64,000 nucleotides of DNA from NCBI GenBank assembly GCA_019746975.1, contig JAIERK010000086.1:41375-105374 (forward strand), given 5' to 3'. This DNA comes from Candidatus Obscuribacterales bacterium (lineage in GTDB: Bacteria; Cyanobacteriota; Vampirovibrionia; Obscuribacterales; Obscuribacteraceae). Below are positions 1 through 9,395 of the stretch, piece after piece. The notes below the pieces were generated by a model that was not told the DNA's origin, did no database searches, and was given only the letters and a program-made list of their open reading frames with translations. The translations under genes were made by a program, and so were the position numbers. The first letter of the stretch is position 1. The number at the start of each line of letters is the position of its first letter.

Positions 1-2341
1 ACTGTTTGTCGTTTGAAGGAAGGTGCTTCAATACATCGTTGCGATTTTCTTTTCCGATGCTGTCGCGGGTGAGATATTTCGCGACGGCGTCCGCTGCGTC
101 GCGAAGACTGTGTTTGTCGAAGTCTTTCGCTTCCTGGCGTCCAGCCTGATACAACTCTTGCAAACCGGGCAGCTCGACCAGTTGGTTGCCGGTTAGACGG
201 TTGCTTGGCTCTGCGACATCCGCGATGCGCTTAGCCTCTTTTCCGACCAGCTCAACTAGCGCTGGATTCTCGCGCAGCAGCTTGAGCGTGTCTCGCTCGT
301 TGTTCGTGATAAGTGCCTTTGCAAGTTTTTGACCGTCTTTGTCTTTCGATGCATTGAGGCGCTTGAGAAATTCCATTGAGTCTGGATTCTTGAGCTTACC
401 GAGCTGTAACAGCGCTTTTGCTGTTTTGTCCGTATCGTGCAATCCAAAGACCACATCCTGAGCGGCAAAAGTCGTCCTCGCCAAATCGAGTGCGCCGTGA
501 AAATCTTTTCCTTTGGCGCTACCTTTGAATTTTTCGGATAGATTCTCAAGGGACTTCAGGGTCTCATCTCTATCGCTGCCTGTTTTTTCAAAGACCTGCT
601 TGAGAAGCTCTTCGCTTCGGGTGACGCGGTGCTGACCAGTCTTTTTGAATCCATTTTGCTCACCTGTCGCAGGAATATCTAAGAGCAAATCTTTTCCGAT
701 TTTGCCCTTTTGATCGCGCAGATCGTCGAAGTGATCAATTCGGGCGAGCTCTTTCACCGCGAGCTCGATTTTCTTCTCCGCCCCCTGTTTTTCAGCTGGT
801 TCGCCGAACTGTCTTGAGTGAAGTCCATCACCTAACTTGAGGGCGGCGTCCATACGCGTCAAGCCGACAAGAGTAAACTGCGCCGATTGATTTCCCGCGA
901 GGACCTCCTTTCTCAGCAGCGAGAGCGCTTCTTCACGCTCTTGTGAGTTCTTGGCGTTGCGATAATGCTCGACGAGGAGGTTGGGAACGTCATCAGGTCT
1001 TTTGCGCTCGGAAGGTAGTTGCTTCATCTGCCGATTTATCTCAGCCAGCCTCTCTTCCGCGCTGTCAAATTTCTGAGCAACATGTCCATGTGGCAAACTA
1101 GTCTGCGCTTTTTCGATAAGCGTGGCGATAGGTAGCATCTGAGAGTAGTGCAGCGCATGGCGATTGCCGTTCTCATATTCCTTGTTCAACAGTTCCAACG
1201 CTTGCTTGCGCTGTTGGTCATTGCCTGCCGTGCGATAATGATCTCCGAGAATCTGGAGGCGTTTCGTATCTGTTCCGTCCTTGGACAGGAGTTTCTTATA
1301 CTCGGAGAGGCGATCTTGCGTGGTCATGCTCTCCGTGCCACCGGAATTGATACCGATTTTGGAGAATAGTTCGAAATTCGACTGACCTGCTTCCGCCTTT
1401 CCTGGGTTTTCGAATCGCGTGAGCAGTTGGACGTCGCCGCCTGCCTTTTTGAACTCCTCCATGAATGCTTTGTCTTTCGATAACCCGGCTCCGGCTACCG
1501 CTTTGAGGAACTTGGGTTCTGTCACTACTTCTTTGCGCGATACAAGAGCATCACCCAGATACTTCTTCGCCGACTCGCGGTCTCCATCGTTGAGCAAGGC
1601 AAGCGCGATACCTGTTCTTAGTTCGCTTCCTCTGGTGCCGGCATCGTTAAGAGATGAAATCTTTTCGAAAAGCAATTTTGGATCGATGTTCAGCCCCTCG
1701 ATTTTGCCCAAGTCGTTTAAAGCCGTTGCTTTCTCTCTACTGTCCTGCGGCGATCTGGTCAGCTTGTCTGTTTCCTTCAGCAACTCGTCCAACTGCTTCA
1801 ACTTATCTGGTGTTATTGGCGGAGTCATAAGAAGATGTCCACCTTTTTCCCACGGCAGCTCAGTTTTTTTGTCGACGTAGTTTTCAACAAATTTTTTGAG
1901 CTCTTTTTCGACCTCCAATTCAGGTTTGTTCTTCAACGCCTCGATGACGAAAGGCAGGGCTTTCTCATCGAAGTTTTCCAGCGTCGCCATGGCCGCGCTT
2001 CTGGTGGCATAACGGTTGTTCCCGAGATTCTTGATCGCTTCTTTGATCAATTCATTGTCGTCAACCGGCTTATCGGATGCCTTGATCGAGTTATCGCCGG
2101 TAACTTTCTTGTCGCCTTGAACAACAAACCCTTTCAACATCTTAAGGACATCGTCATTCTCTTCAGTCTGGGTAGTTTTGTTTTCCTTCTCTACTGACTC
2201 CTTCAGAGAGTTTGAGCTTGTCGGGGAGGAAAGAGCGCGATAAATCTCTTGCAACGAGCTGAATTCTGGTGATTTGACCGGCTGCTTGTTCTTCGGACTG
2301 GGTTGTTCCAACGCGTCGCCGCCGTTATTGGTCACCGTCAT
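1..2341 (-). CDS. Large alpha-helical repeat protein (HEAT/TPR-like), C-terminus cut by window edge
   Basis: An open frame runs from an ATG at 2339-2341 leftwards to base 1 with no stop found where I checked, giving 780 residues; the C-terminus lies outside the window. No signal peptide or membrane segment is visible; the first 60 residues are polar and rich in Ser, Glu and Lys. Near residues 100-160 a HEAT-like helical pair contains RYATRSAAMATLENF. Further on two similar units are seen (LGDHYRTAGN followed by QALELLNKEY, and LVEHYRNAKN followed by EALSLLRKEV), which look like TPR/Sel1-type solenoid repeats. I do not recognise the family and assign no function. A protein-interaction scaffold is the natural guess. 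The next gene on the same strand, at 2515-3165, is also a TPR protein, so the two may be cotranscribed across a 173-base gap. Confidence 0.75.
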   Translation of the reverse strand, partial: MTVTNNGGDALEQPSPKNKQPVKSPEFSSLQEIYRALSSPTSSNSLKESVEKENKTTQTEENDDVLKMLKGFVVQGDKKVTGDNSIKASDKPVDDNELIKEAIKNLGNNRYATRSAAMATLENFDEKALPFVIEALKNKPELEVEKELKKFVENYVDKKTELPWEKGGHLLMTPPITPDKLKQLDELLKETDKLTRSPQDSREKATALNDLGKIEGLNIDPKLLFEKISSLNDAGTRGSELRTGIALALLNDGDRESAKKYLGDALVSRKEVVTEPKFLKAVAGAGLSKDKAFMEEFKKAGGDVQLLTRFENPGKAEAGQSNFELFSKIGINSGGTESMTTQDRLSEYKKLLSKDGTDTKRLQILGDHYRTAGNDQQRKQALELLNKEYENGNRHALHYSQMLPIATLIEKAQTSLPHGHVAQKFDSAEERLAEINRQMKQLPSERKRPDDVPNLLVEHYRNAKNSQEREEALSLLRKEVLAGNQSAQFTLVGLTRMDAALKLGDGLHSRQFGEPAEKQGAEKKIELAVKELARIDHFDDLRDQKGKIGKDLLLDIPATGEQNGFKKTGQHRVTRSEELLKQVFEKTGSDRDETLKSLENLSEKFKGSAKGKDFHGALDLARTTFAAQDVVFGLHDTDKTAKALLQLGKLKNPDSMEFLKRLNASKDKDGQKLAKALITNNERDTLKLLRENPALVELVGKEAKRIADVAEPSNRLTGNQLVELPGLQELYQAGRQEAKDFDKHSLRDAADAVAKYLTRDSIGKENRNDVLKHLPSNDKQ

Positions 2342-2514
2342 AAGCCTCTCCCAGTTTGCGAAACCCCACGGAGAAGCCTAGGATTGAATAGTGGCAGAAA
2401 AGTGATCGATCGCTCAGATGTGCTAGCACAGCTCTGCGCAAAATTTTCCTAAATCGTTCGGATAGTCATCTCTGTGGTATCGATGGCGGTGCGTTCGATT
2501 CGGAAAGACCGTTT

Positions 2515-3165
2515 TTAATTGTTATTACTTGGTCCGTCTTTCGGCTTTTCTGGTCTGGAAGTGAGGCCGTCCGAGCAGCGAATGCATTGGTCTCCGTCAT
2601 ATGGAAGGTTGCAAGAAGTGCAGATTTTTATTTTCAGAAAAGTTTGTTTGACGTTATAGGTTTTCTGCACATCTTCTTGCTTGACTGATGCGGTCGCGGC
2701 TTTACCCATGTTCTGCAATATATTGGCTTCGATGTTGCGGTTCAAACGCCTCAGGAGCGAGACCAGATCTGCGAGTGTCTGCTGTGTCTCGTCATTGTCC
2801 ATTCCCAGCGTCGACTTGAAAATATTGAGCGCGTCTTTGGAATATTTCTCGGCAAGATCGTATTTCTTTTGCATGTAAACGACCGTCGCCAATTTCTTGC
2901 ATGCTCTGGCGACTATTGGATTGTTTTCTCCCAGAATGGAAGTCTTGATTTCGAGCGACTCCTTGTAGCAATTCGCCGCTCGGTCCAAATCTTTGATGTT
3001 GACGTAGATCCAGGCGAGTTGGTCCAGGCAAAGACAAAGCCGTTCGTTGGAGGCACCGGTCTCTTTTACCCATTGAAGCGCTTGCAATAGCGTAGACTCG
3101 GCTACATCGAATTTACTCGCTTCAAGAGCTTCTTTTACTTTAGCTTTGTACTCGGGCCACTCCAT
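2515..3165 (-). CDS. Tetratricopeptide repeat protein with C-terminal zinc-ribbon-like Cys motif
   Basis: 216 residues starting at an ATG. Residues about 15-145 form three TPR-like units of the kinesin-light-chain type, for example LDQLAWIYVNIKDLDRAANC followed by the KKLATVVYMQKKYDLAEKY unit and a third ending in DLVSLLRRL. At about residues 181-197 there are two Cys pairs, CTSC and CIRC, separated by a loop containing PYDGDQ, which is a compact zinc-ribbon pattern. The tail is polar and Asn-rich. TPR units bind partner proteins, and the Cys4 motif probably binds zinc and stabilises the C-terminus; the partner is unknown. No signal peptide is visible, so a cytoplasmic location is likely. It lies upstream of the large repeat gene at 1-2341 on the same strand and is divergent from the paralogue pair that starts at 3498. 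Confidence 0.8.
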   Translation of the reverse strand: MEWPEYKAKVKEALEASKFDVAESTLLQALQWVKETGASNERLCLCLDQLAWIYVNIKDLDRAANCYKESLEIKTSILGENNPIVARACKKLATVVYMQKKYDLAEKYSKDALNIFKSTLGMDNDETQQTLADLVSLLRRLNRNIEANILQNMGKAATASVKQEDVQKTYNVKQTFLKIKICTSCNLPYDGDQCIRCSDGLTSRPEKPKDGPSNNN

Positions 3166-3497
3166 GAGTGTTGTTCTTTTTGCCTATCTGACACAAGGAC
3201 TACGCATTTGACTACTCATTCTATCCGGTCGGGTTCGAACTTCACATTACACTTTCGAGCACTCGCACTGTTGGGGGCACGATGGGACCGCATAGCTTTG
3301 ACTAGTTTATAACTTTAACGTACTTCTTGACGTCGAGTTGTCAATTTGCCTCTCTCGAATCTTGTTCGAGAGTTGCTCGATTTATGTCAATCGCTGACGC
3401 GCATCGGGTGAGAACGATGCACATAACGATTTTTCAACAGTTGGGGAATACGATTTTTTCTGGGCTGGTCCTTGCGGTGTCTTCAGGAGATTTTGGA

Positions 3498-5453
3498 ATG
3501 GCAAATGTTTTTTCGGAGAACCAAAGTGGAACTAGTTCCAGGTTCAGCAGGCGTGAGCATCTTCAGTCGTCGAGTTCTGATGTGGAAAGCGCCAATGCAA
3601 GTGATTCCCTGATTAGTCATTTGGATGAATATGTCTCGCCCTGTGATTCTCGGAGAAGTACTTCGGAGGAAAACTGCGAGCAGGAGACTAAGAAGGAGGA
3701 GGACAAGCTCGAGGATAAGAAAACAGAAAACAAGTCCGAGGACAAGAAGGCTGACAACTTGCCCGAGGACAAGAAGGCCGAGAACAAGCCCGAGGATAAG
3801 AAGGCAGAAAACAAGTCCGAGGATAAGAAAGAGGAGCAATTGCCTGAGGACAAGAAAGCTGCGAACAAGCTCGCGGAGAAGCCGCTGAGCGAAGAAAAGA
3901 TAGCCGGCAAACAAACGGGTGTAAACAAAGAGATTGTGGTTGGACCTGAAGATTTAGCTCAGATCTCCGCTAAGCTCAATCCGAGGTTCAAACATTTGTC
4001 CAATGTTGAGCTGGAGAAAAGCTTGCTTGATTCACGAGACGCCAAAAATCTCGAGTCTGTCAAAGATATTTTTCAAGAGTTGATCAACCGATACGATTGC
4101 TGCTTGACGCCAAAAGGGCTGACTGATTGCGTCTCTTCAATGGAAGTCATTTTACGAGCGCTCAAGGCGGGAAAAGAGGTGACGGACGGACCCAAGGACA
4201 ACAAGGTTCTATCCGACGACAAACTCTCAGCCAGTCGTCGCTGGGCTTTCCACTCCGCAATCGCGGGCGATATGCAATCTTTAGACAAACAAGTTCAAGT
4301 TCGCTGGAGGTTCGCTCAATTCCTTGCGAAAGAAAATCAGTTCGCTGATGCCGAGAAGATGGCAATAGAAGCACGCGATAAGGCTGAGGTGTTGACCAAA
4401 CCAATTGAAGTCAATGGTGTCAAGGTCAGCCCAATCGAATTGATGAAGAGAGAATCCACCCAATTGGTTGCCGATCTCATGAAAATTTCAGACCCTGAAA
4501 AGCGACAGGATATGCAGCGCATGAGCATTTATCTGGCGGGAGAGGACGGCGCCGCGTCCTCTCCTATCGAGACGAACAGATTTCTCGCCCAACTTTATCT
4601 GGGTACGAAAGTGTTGCCTTCTTTCAACTCGAAAGGAGAAGTTGACGGAGTTCGAGAAGTTCGGTTTGGAGCAACTTCGGCTTTCAAGGTGGACAAGGCT
4701 TATGAGTCTATTGAACGGGCTCGAAAACACACGAAAGAAATTTTGGGTATCGATCCTCTCGACCCCGAGTCAACGAAAGTGATTCCGGGCATCGCTTGGT
4801 TGTTCAAAGGACTGGCACATGTTCTCGACAATCCAGAAGAGTACGATCTTTATCGTGATAAGGACGGCGATGGCAAACCAGACTTGATTCAAATGCATGA
4901 AGTGGAAAACATCAAGAAGGCTATTCACACTAAAGGCACGCTTGCCAGTGTTGCCCTCGACGTTGGCGTATGGACTCTCGGGACCGCCGCAATGCGTCTG
5001 TCTCGCAACCCGAAAGTGCTGGCTGGGCTTGAGCGAAACCTTGGCAAGTATGCAATGAATGGCAAGTTGGCCACTCTATTGGCAGGTACCACCGCCGTTG
5101 GTGGTGGACTCGCTCTGAGGCATTATGGATACAAGGCGGCTGTTGGATTGGATGAGACTTGGATTGATAGCGGGAGGCATACGATCGGTGCGTTTGCCGC
5201 TGGACACGCCTATAGAGCGCTCATAAAGCCATCCGTGGCGAAAATCTTCTTGGATGAGCCTACAAGAATTGCCGCTCGGACGTCCATGATCACAACGCCT
5301 GCCTTTGCCGTCGGGCTCGAGACTGTCGAGAGGAACAGGTTGCACAACATGCTCAGAAAAGCCCAAGATCCGATTGAGAACCAGCCCCGCCCTCAGGAAA
5401 AATATGGTCCGAAGGAACCGGAAGAGTTGGGCAAAAAGAAGAAAACCCCTTGA
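3498..5453 (+). CDS. Hypothetical protein, first of a tandem paralogous pair; Lys/Glu repeat N-terminus, EF-hand-like loop
   Basis: The ATG at 3498 is chosen because AGGAG lies 8 bases upstream (3485-3489) and the N-terminus then aligns with the paralogue at 5713. The frame stays open back to a TTG at 3327, but that extension has no counterpart in the paralogue. The product is 651 residues. Residues about 50-135 are a charged, probably disordered segment with six 9-residue repeats of EDKK-x-ENK type. A conserved body follows, sharing EVLTKPIEVNGVKVSPIEL and QDMQRMSIYL with the paralogue. An EF-hand-like loop, DKDGDGKPD, is followed by IHEVENIK-like residues. The C-terminal third has small-residue-rich hydrophobic stretches (LLAGTTAVGGGLALRHYGY) that may associate with membranes, and a Lys-rich tail. 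I know no family; no function is assigned. Confidence 0.8.
   Translation: MANVFSENQSGTSSRFSRREHLQSSSSDVESANASDSLISHLDEYVSPCDSRRSTSEENCEQETKKEEDKLEDKKTENKSEDKKADNLPEDKKAENKPEDKKAENKSEDKKEEQLPEDKKAANKLAEKPLSEEKIAGKQTGVNKEIVVGPEDLAQISAKLNPRFKHLSNVELEKSLLDSRDAKNLESVKDIFQELINRYDCCLTPKGLTDCVSSMEVILRALKAGKEVTDGPKDNKVLSDDKLSASRRWAFHSAIAGDMQSLDKQVQVRWRFAQFLAKENQFADAEKMAIEARDKAEVLTKPIEVNGVKVSPIELMKRESTQLVADLMKISDPEKRQDMQRMSIYLAGEDGAASSPIETNRFLAQLYLGTKVLPSFNSKGEVDGVREVRFGATSAFKVDKAYESIERARKHTKEILGIDPLDPESTKVIPGIAWLFKGLAHVLDNPEEYDLYRDKDGDGKPDLIQMHEVENIKKAIHTKGTLASVALDVGVWTLGTAAMRLSRNPKVLAGLERNLGKYAMNGKLATLLAGTTAVGGGLALRHYGYKAAVGLDETWIDSGRHTIGAFAAGHAYRALIKPSVAKIFLDEPTRIAARTSMITTPAFAVGLETVERNRLHNMLRKAQDPIENQPRPQEKYGPKEPEELGKKKKTP
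3711..3872 (+). repeat. Six tandem 27-bp coding repeats (EDKK-x-ENK units)
   Basis: Six in-frame 27-base units begin at 3711, 3738, 3765, 3792, 3819 and 3846, each starting GAGGA(T/C)AAGAA. Each encodes nine residues of the form E-D-K-K-x-E-N-K-x with Ser or Pro in the last positions. The 27-base period preserves the reading frame, so changes in copy number would lengthen or shorten the charged linker without breaking the gene. The paralogue has a related but different low-complexity segment (Gln/Glu/Lys-rich, around 5935-6015). Confidence 0.85.
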
Positions 5454-5543
5454 CGCGCAGTACGGCTATTGGTGGCGCGCTTGCGTTGAGACATCTCGGA
5501 TGCAAGGAGGCGACTTGATTCCTCCAGAGGTAAAAAGAAAAGT

Positions 5544-5560
5544 CTGTCACAAGGTGACAG
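5544..5560. other. Short perfect hairpin between the two paralogues
   Basis: CTGTCAC (5544-5550) and GTGACAG (5554-5560) are perfect inverted 7-base arms with a 3-base loop. On the plus strand only a weak run of T follows, so it is at best a poor terminator for the gene ending at 5453. On the minus strand the arm is followed by a T-rich tract, but no minus-strand gene ends here. It could equally be an operator. Confidence 0.4.
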
Positions 5561-5712
5561 CCTTTCAGTCAGTGTTGTCGAGAGTCGGCGCCATTTCACT
5601 ACTTCTTCTTCGGCTGAACTGAACCACTTGCAATTATTCGTCAACACTTGGGTCCTACGATTTCTTTTCTTGAGGCGGCGTTCCGTGCCGTTGTTGTAGA
5701 GGAGTAATCGTT

Positions 5713-7743
5713 ATGGGAAGTTTTAATGCAGAGTTCGATGCGTCAACCGGCGCCTCTTGCGGTTTTGTCTCGAAATGCCCGATGGAGAATTCGTCTGACA
5801 AGACGGATCAGATCAGCGACGACGAAACCAGCGGCGCCTTGATCAACCGAGTCGAGGAGTATCGCGCGCCCTGTGAATCGCGGACACCTGCTTTTGGATC
5901 AGAGGCAGAGGAAAAACAGGAGACCAAAAACGCAGCAGAGGACAAGCAGCAAGAGACGAAACAACAAGAGGACAAGCAACAGGAGACCAAGCAACAGGAG
6001 ATCAAGAAGACAGCGGATACGCAACAGGTGACAAAAAAGTCGGAGGACAAGCAGCTGCAGACGACAAAAGCTGAGGACAGGCCAGTTGAAAAAAAGGCGG
6101 ACAAGGCTGGCAAACCTCCGCAGCCAGCTGACAAACAAGCGGACAAAGATGTCAAACAGCCAGCCGAAAAACAAGCTTTCGTCGTGTCCGAAATGGTGCC
6201 GATACCTGCCGATGTAAAGCAGATTGCCTCCAGGCTCAATCCGAAATTCAAAGATCTGACCACCGCCCAGTTGTACAAGCGGCTGAGTGAGAGGACTACT
6301 GACACGCGAGATGTCGATGCGGCTAAAGATGTTTTTCGCGAGCTCATCAATCGCTACGACTTGACCCTTCCCCCGAGTTCAATGTCTGCGAACATCTCGA
6401 CGATAGAGCTCGTTTCGCGCGCCCTCAAAGATGGCAAGACGGTAACTGACAGACCGAACGGATCCAAAGTGCTCTCGGATGAGAGTCTGTCTTCTAGCCG
6501 CCGTTGGAACTATCACGTTCTGGTGGCATCCGATCTGGAGACCTTGAACTTACAAGTTGCAACCAGATTGAATTTCGCACAATTCCTTGCCAGTACTGGA
6601 CAGTATGCTGACGCCGAAAAAATGGGGATAGAGGCTCGAGATAAGGCTGAGGTGTTGACCAAACCTATTGAAGTCAATGGTGTCAAAGTCAGTCCTATTG
6701 AATTGATGAAACGCGAATCCAAGCAATTAGTCGCTGATCTCCTCAAGATTTCCGATCCGGTAAAGCGACAGGATATGCAGCGAATGAGCATCTACCTTAA
6801 TGGCGAGGACGGTGCCGCACAAAGTCCGATTTCGACGAACCGATTCCTTGCCCTTCTATATCTTGGCACCAAGGTTGTTTCCACTCCGGGCAAAGGAGAA
6901 TTTGCTGACCAACAAGTTCTCTTCGGGCAGACATCAGCTTTCAAGGTTAATAAGGCTTACGACGCTGCTGAGCGCGCTCGCAAATATTCGAAGGAGATTC
7001 TGGGAATTGATCCACTCGATCCGAAGAATGCAAAGGAAAATCCTTCGGTGGCTTCGTTGTTTGGTGGACTTACAGAAGTCCTTGATAATCCAGAAAAGTA
7101 CAATATTTACAAAGATGAAAATGGCGATGGCAAACCCGATTTGATTCAAATCCATGAAGTGGAAAACATAAAAAGAGCCATCCACAACAATAGCGATTTG
7201 ACGAGTATCCTTCTAGATCTTGGTGTTATGACTCTAGGGACTGCCGCAATTAGTTTGTCACGAAATCCGAAGGTCCTTGCTGCTTTCGAGAGGAACCTTG
7301 GCAAGTTTGCGTTTAACGGCAAAATGGCCAAAGTTGTCGCGGGAACCACCGCCGTTGGTGGCGGACTCGCCCTCCGGCATTACGGGTATAAATCTCTGGT
7401 TGGATTAGACGAGCACTGGTCGGATAGCGCCCTACACACGGCCGGTGCGCTATCCGCCGGGGTCGCGTACAAGTTGTTGTTTGGCCACTCCATCACCGCT
7501 AAACCCTTTGTGGTACCACCACCCACTTTGATCAAGCAGGCATCCGAGGTCGCGCGCAGGGCCAGTATTGCCGGATTGGTAACAGCTACCGGCATGCTTA
7601 CAGCAGAAGAGTTTGCGCAGAGGAACCGATTTCATAACATGCTCAAGAAGGCTCAACAACCAATTGAGAACGAAGCGCTTCCAACTCAGAAAGTTGATGA
7701 CACCAAGCAACCGAAGGAAGAGAAGGAAAAGAAAAAGCCCTGA
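5713..7743 (+). CDS. Hypothetical protein, second of the tandem paralogous pair; Gln/Lys/Glu-rich N-terminus, EF-hand-like loop
   Basis: 676 residues from an ATG preceded by GAGGAG about 7 bases upstream. It is clearly homologous to the protein at 3498-5453 over nearly its whole length. Shared blocks include a short N-terminal motif (LINRVEEYRAPCESR here, LISHLDEYVSPCDSR there), EVLTKPIEVNGVKVSPIEL, RQDMQRMSIYL, KEILGIDPLDP, the loop DENGDGKPDLIQ and TTAVGGGLALRHYGYK. Residues about 70-155 are low-complexity, dominated by QQETK and QQEDK units, and differ from the EDKK units of the neighbour. The C-terminus contains small-residue hydrophobic helices and ends in a Lys/Glu tail. The loop D-x-N-x-D-G is suited to binding calcium. 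The arrangement is a tandem duplication that has since diverged. The function is unknown. Confidence 0.85.
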   Translation: MGSFNAEFDASTGASCGFVSKCPMENSSDKTDQISDDETSGALINRVEEYRAPCESRTPAFGSEAEEKQETKNAAEDKQQETKQQEDKQQETKQQEIKKTADTQQVTKKSEDKQLQTTKAEDRPVEKKADKAGKPPQPADKQADKDVKQPAEKQAFVVSEMVPIPADVKQIASRLNPKFKDLTTAQLYKRLSERTTDTRDVDAAKDVFRELINRYDLTLPPSSMSANISTIELVSRALKDGKTVTDRPNGSKVLSDESLSSSRRWNYHVLVASDLETLNLQVATRLNFAQFLASTGQYADAEKMGIEARDKAEVLTKPIEVNGVKVSPIELMKRESKQLVADLLKISDPVKRQDMQRMSIYLNGEDGAAQSPISTNRFLALLYLGTKVVSTPGKGEFADQQVLFGQTSAFKVNKAYDAAERARKYSKEILGIDPLDPKNAKENPSVASLFGGLTEVLDNPEKYNIYKDENGDGKPDLIQIHEVENIKRAIHNNSDLTSILLDLGVMTLGTAAISLSRNPKVLAAFERNLGKFAFNGKMAKVVAGTTAVGGGLALRHYGYKSLVGLDEHWSDSALHTAGALSAGVAYKLLFGHSITAKPFVVPPPTLIKQASEVARRASIAGLVTATGMLTAEEFAQRNRFHNMLKKAQQPIENEALPTQKVDDTKQPKEEKEKKKP

Positions 7744-7902
7744 TCACAATTGCCGAGGAGCCGATGTCCGGGTGCAGCAAGTGAGCTTGGCATCGGAAGT
7801 TGTCGTGGTTCGAGTGAAGGCGCACGGTAACGGCCGCTAGCCGGCACCCGACGCAAAAATCTGCGCGTGATGCTGAGCAACCTTGTGTTGATGCAAAGAA
7901 AA

Positions 7903-7934
7903 AAAGAACGGCTGCCATGTGGCGGCCGTTCTTT
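7903..7934 (-). terminator. Rho-independent terminator of the recombinase gene
   Basis: Arms AAAGAACGGC (7903-7912) and GCCGTTCTTT (7925-7934) are perfectly complementary with a 12-base loop. Read on the minus strand the stem is followed by a run of T interrupted by one C (7892-7902). It lies just past the stop of the minus-strand gene at 7955-9037. The A-rich left arm could also let it act on plus-strand transcription from the gene ending at 7743. Confidence 0.8.
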
Positions 7935-7954
7935 GAAATGCCGTTAACGAGAGT

Positions 7955-9037
7955 CTATGCGCGTGGGTGCGTATTGGAGTAGACCCGTCTCAACCGATCG
8001 AGACTAACGTGTGTGTAGATTTGCGTGGTATTAATCGTGGTGTGCCCAAGAAGATCTTGGACGACTCGCAAATCTGCTCCACCCTCGAGAAGGTGTGTCG
8101 CGAACGTGTGTCTGAGGGTATGTGGCGTGATCTGCTTTTCGATCTTCGCCTTCTTGGCATACTTCAAAACTACCCTGTGTACCGAGCGTGATGACAAGCG
8201 CGTTGCTTGCCGACTTACGAATAGCGGGCTTTCCGCCTGAGGCGTTCTACCGCCGGCCAGCTTCGGCCAGTATTCGTTGAGGTATTTGCGGAGCCAGGCA
8301 TTGGCGCTCTGGTTAAGAAGCACTACGCGCTCCTTGCTACCCTTGCCGGTGACGCGCATCTCCATGGCTTCCTGGTTGTAGTCATGCACTTTCAGGCTGC
8401 ACAACTCGCTGACACGCATTCCGGTAGCGTAGAGCACTTCCATGAGCGCTCGATCTCGCACACCAAGAACAGACATGTCAGGTGCGAGCAATAAACGCAC
8501 GACCTCATCTCGATCGAGGCAGGAAGGCAATTTTCGTGTCAACTTTGGTCCGCGAACGAGACGGGAAGGATCCTCGTCAATCAACTGCTCCCGCCGAAGA
8601 TACTTGTAAAAACTGCGAATTGCCGAGATTTTCCGAGCTACTGTCGGACGGCTGTATTGCTCCTGGATTTGACGAATGTATGTTTTCAAGCCTTCAGCTT
8701 CGAGCCAGGAAGCGCTCTTGGATTCAGCCTCGTCTGCGGGCTGAGGTGCTGCTGGAATACTGGAGAGAGAAGAAGAAAACGATGGTTGTCCAAAGGCATC
8801 GTTTGGCCGAAATGCAATTTCGCTCTGCATGGCAGGCTTAGTAGCTCCAGGCTCGGTTGGATTGCTTGTACTATCGATTAGCTGCCTAAGGTCGTTGAGG
8901 TACGCGCGTATGGTGTGCGACGAATAGTTACGCTCCACCTCCAGATAACCTGCAAACTGATCTAGCCAGGTAAGTGCCCCTTGTTGCCCATTCACGATTG
9001 ACCGACTTTCTAGTAATTGAGATCTCGCATCACACAC
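7955..9037 (-). CDS. Tyrosine recombinase of the XerC/XerD type
   Basis: Site-specific tyrosine recombinase; family members resolve chromosome dimers at dif with FtsK or act on mobile elements. Residues about 20-130 form the SAM-like core-binding domain (LDQFAGYLEVERNYSSHTIRAY), interrupted by a low-complexity Ser/Pro/Ala insert of about 55 residues that XerC/D normally lack. The catalytic domain keeps the full set: Arg in GMRVSEL, Lys in TGKGSKER, HTLRHTFATHLL (His-x-x-Arg), LLGHTTINTTQIY (His and the Tyr nucleophile). The length of 360 residues, against a usual 300, is explained by the insert. The start is a GTG at 9037 and is uncertain. A housekeeping XerC or XerD is the best reading. Its position 360 bases from a tRNA gene leaves an integrase role possible. 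Confidence 0.85.
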   Translation of the reverse strand: MCDARSQLLESRSIVNGQQGALTWLDQFAGYLEVERNYSSHTIRAYLNDLRQLIDSTSNPTEPGATKPAMQSEIAFRPNDAFGQPSFSSSLSSIPAAPQPADEAESKSASWLEAEGLKTYIRQIQEQYSRPTVARKISAIRSFYKYLRREQLIDEDPSRLVRGPKLTRKLPSCLDRDEVVRLLLAPDMSVLGVRDRALMEVLYATGMRVSELCSLKVHDYNQEAMEMRVTGKGSKERVVLLNQSANAWLRKYLNEYWPKLAGGRTPQAESPLFVSRQATRLSSRSVHRVVLKYAKKAKIEKQITPHTLRHTFATHLLEGGADLRVVQDLLGHTTINTTQIYTHVSLDRLRRVYSNTHPRA

Positions 9038-9395
9038 ACATTATTATGAGAAGTTAGCAAAGATTGTAAAGCCCCCCAGACTCTTGATTTGGAGATATCA
9101 AGTGAATTTTGAGCATGACATCACCGGTAGTGACTAATTGAAGATCCAGTCAGGTAGCGGAACCAACATGTTCAGCTTCAACGGATTTATTTCCTCGCCC
9201 TACGCAAAAAATCTTCGCGCAAAATTCCGAAGATTGGGTTGCAAAGTGAAGGTGCGTTAAGAAATTGGTGCTCTGTTTTCAAATGACAACTCTTCGAGTC
9301 GATCGGATTGTTATGCAATGCGAAGCTACCGGTACACAACGTTAAGCAACGCAACGCGCGGACCCAGATTTCATTTTAAGAATCGACAATTTTGA
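9038..9395. other. Intergenic region between the recombinase and selC
   Basis: About 360 bases. I see no convincing open frame, tRNA or strong hairpin. It should contain the recombinase promoter on the minus strand and any selC terminator. A stretch near 9150-9170 (GGTAGCGGAACC) superficially recalls an SRP RNA tip, but the conserved surrounding sequence is absent. Confidence 0.4.

Noticed and set aside
1148..2197. Plus-strand frames over the first gene
   Set aside because: They are opposite-strand shadows of the 780-residue minus-strand frame, whose codons run through uninterrupted where I checked.
3327..3497. Upstream extension of the first paralogue from a TTG
   Set aside because: No ribosome binding site and no counterpart in the paralogue; the ATG at 3498 has AGGAG at 8 bases.
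9120..9180. Possible small SRP RNA between the recombinase and selC
   Set aside because: Only a GGAAC-like stretch is seen; the GGAAGCA-type tip and paired flanks of SRP RNA are missing.
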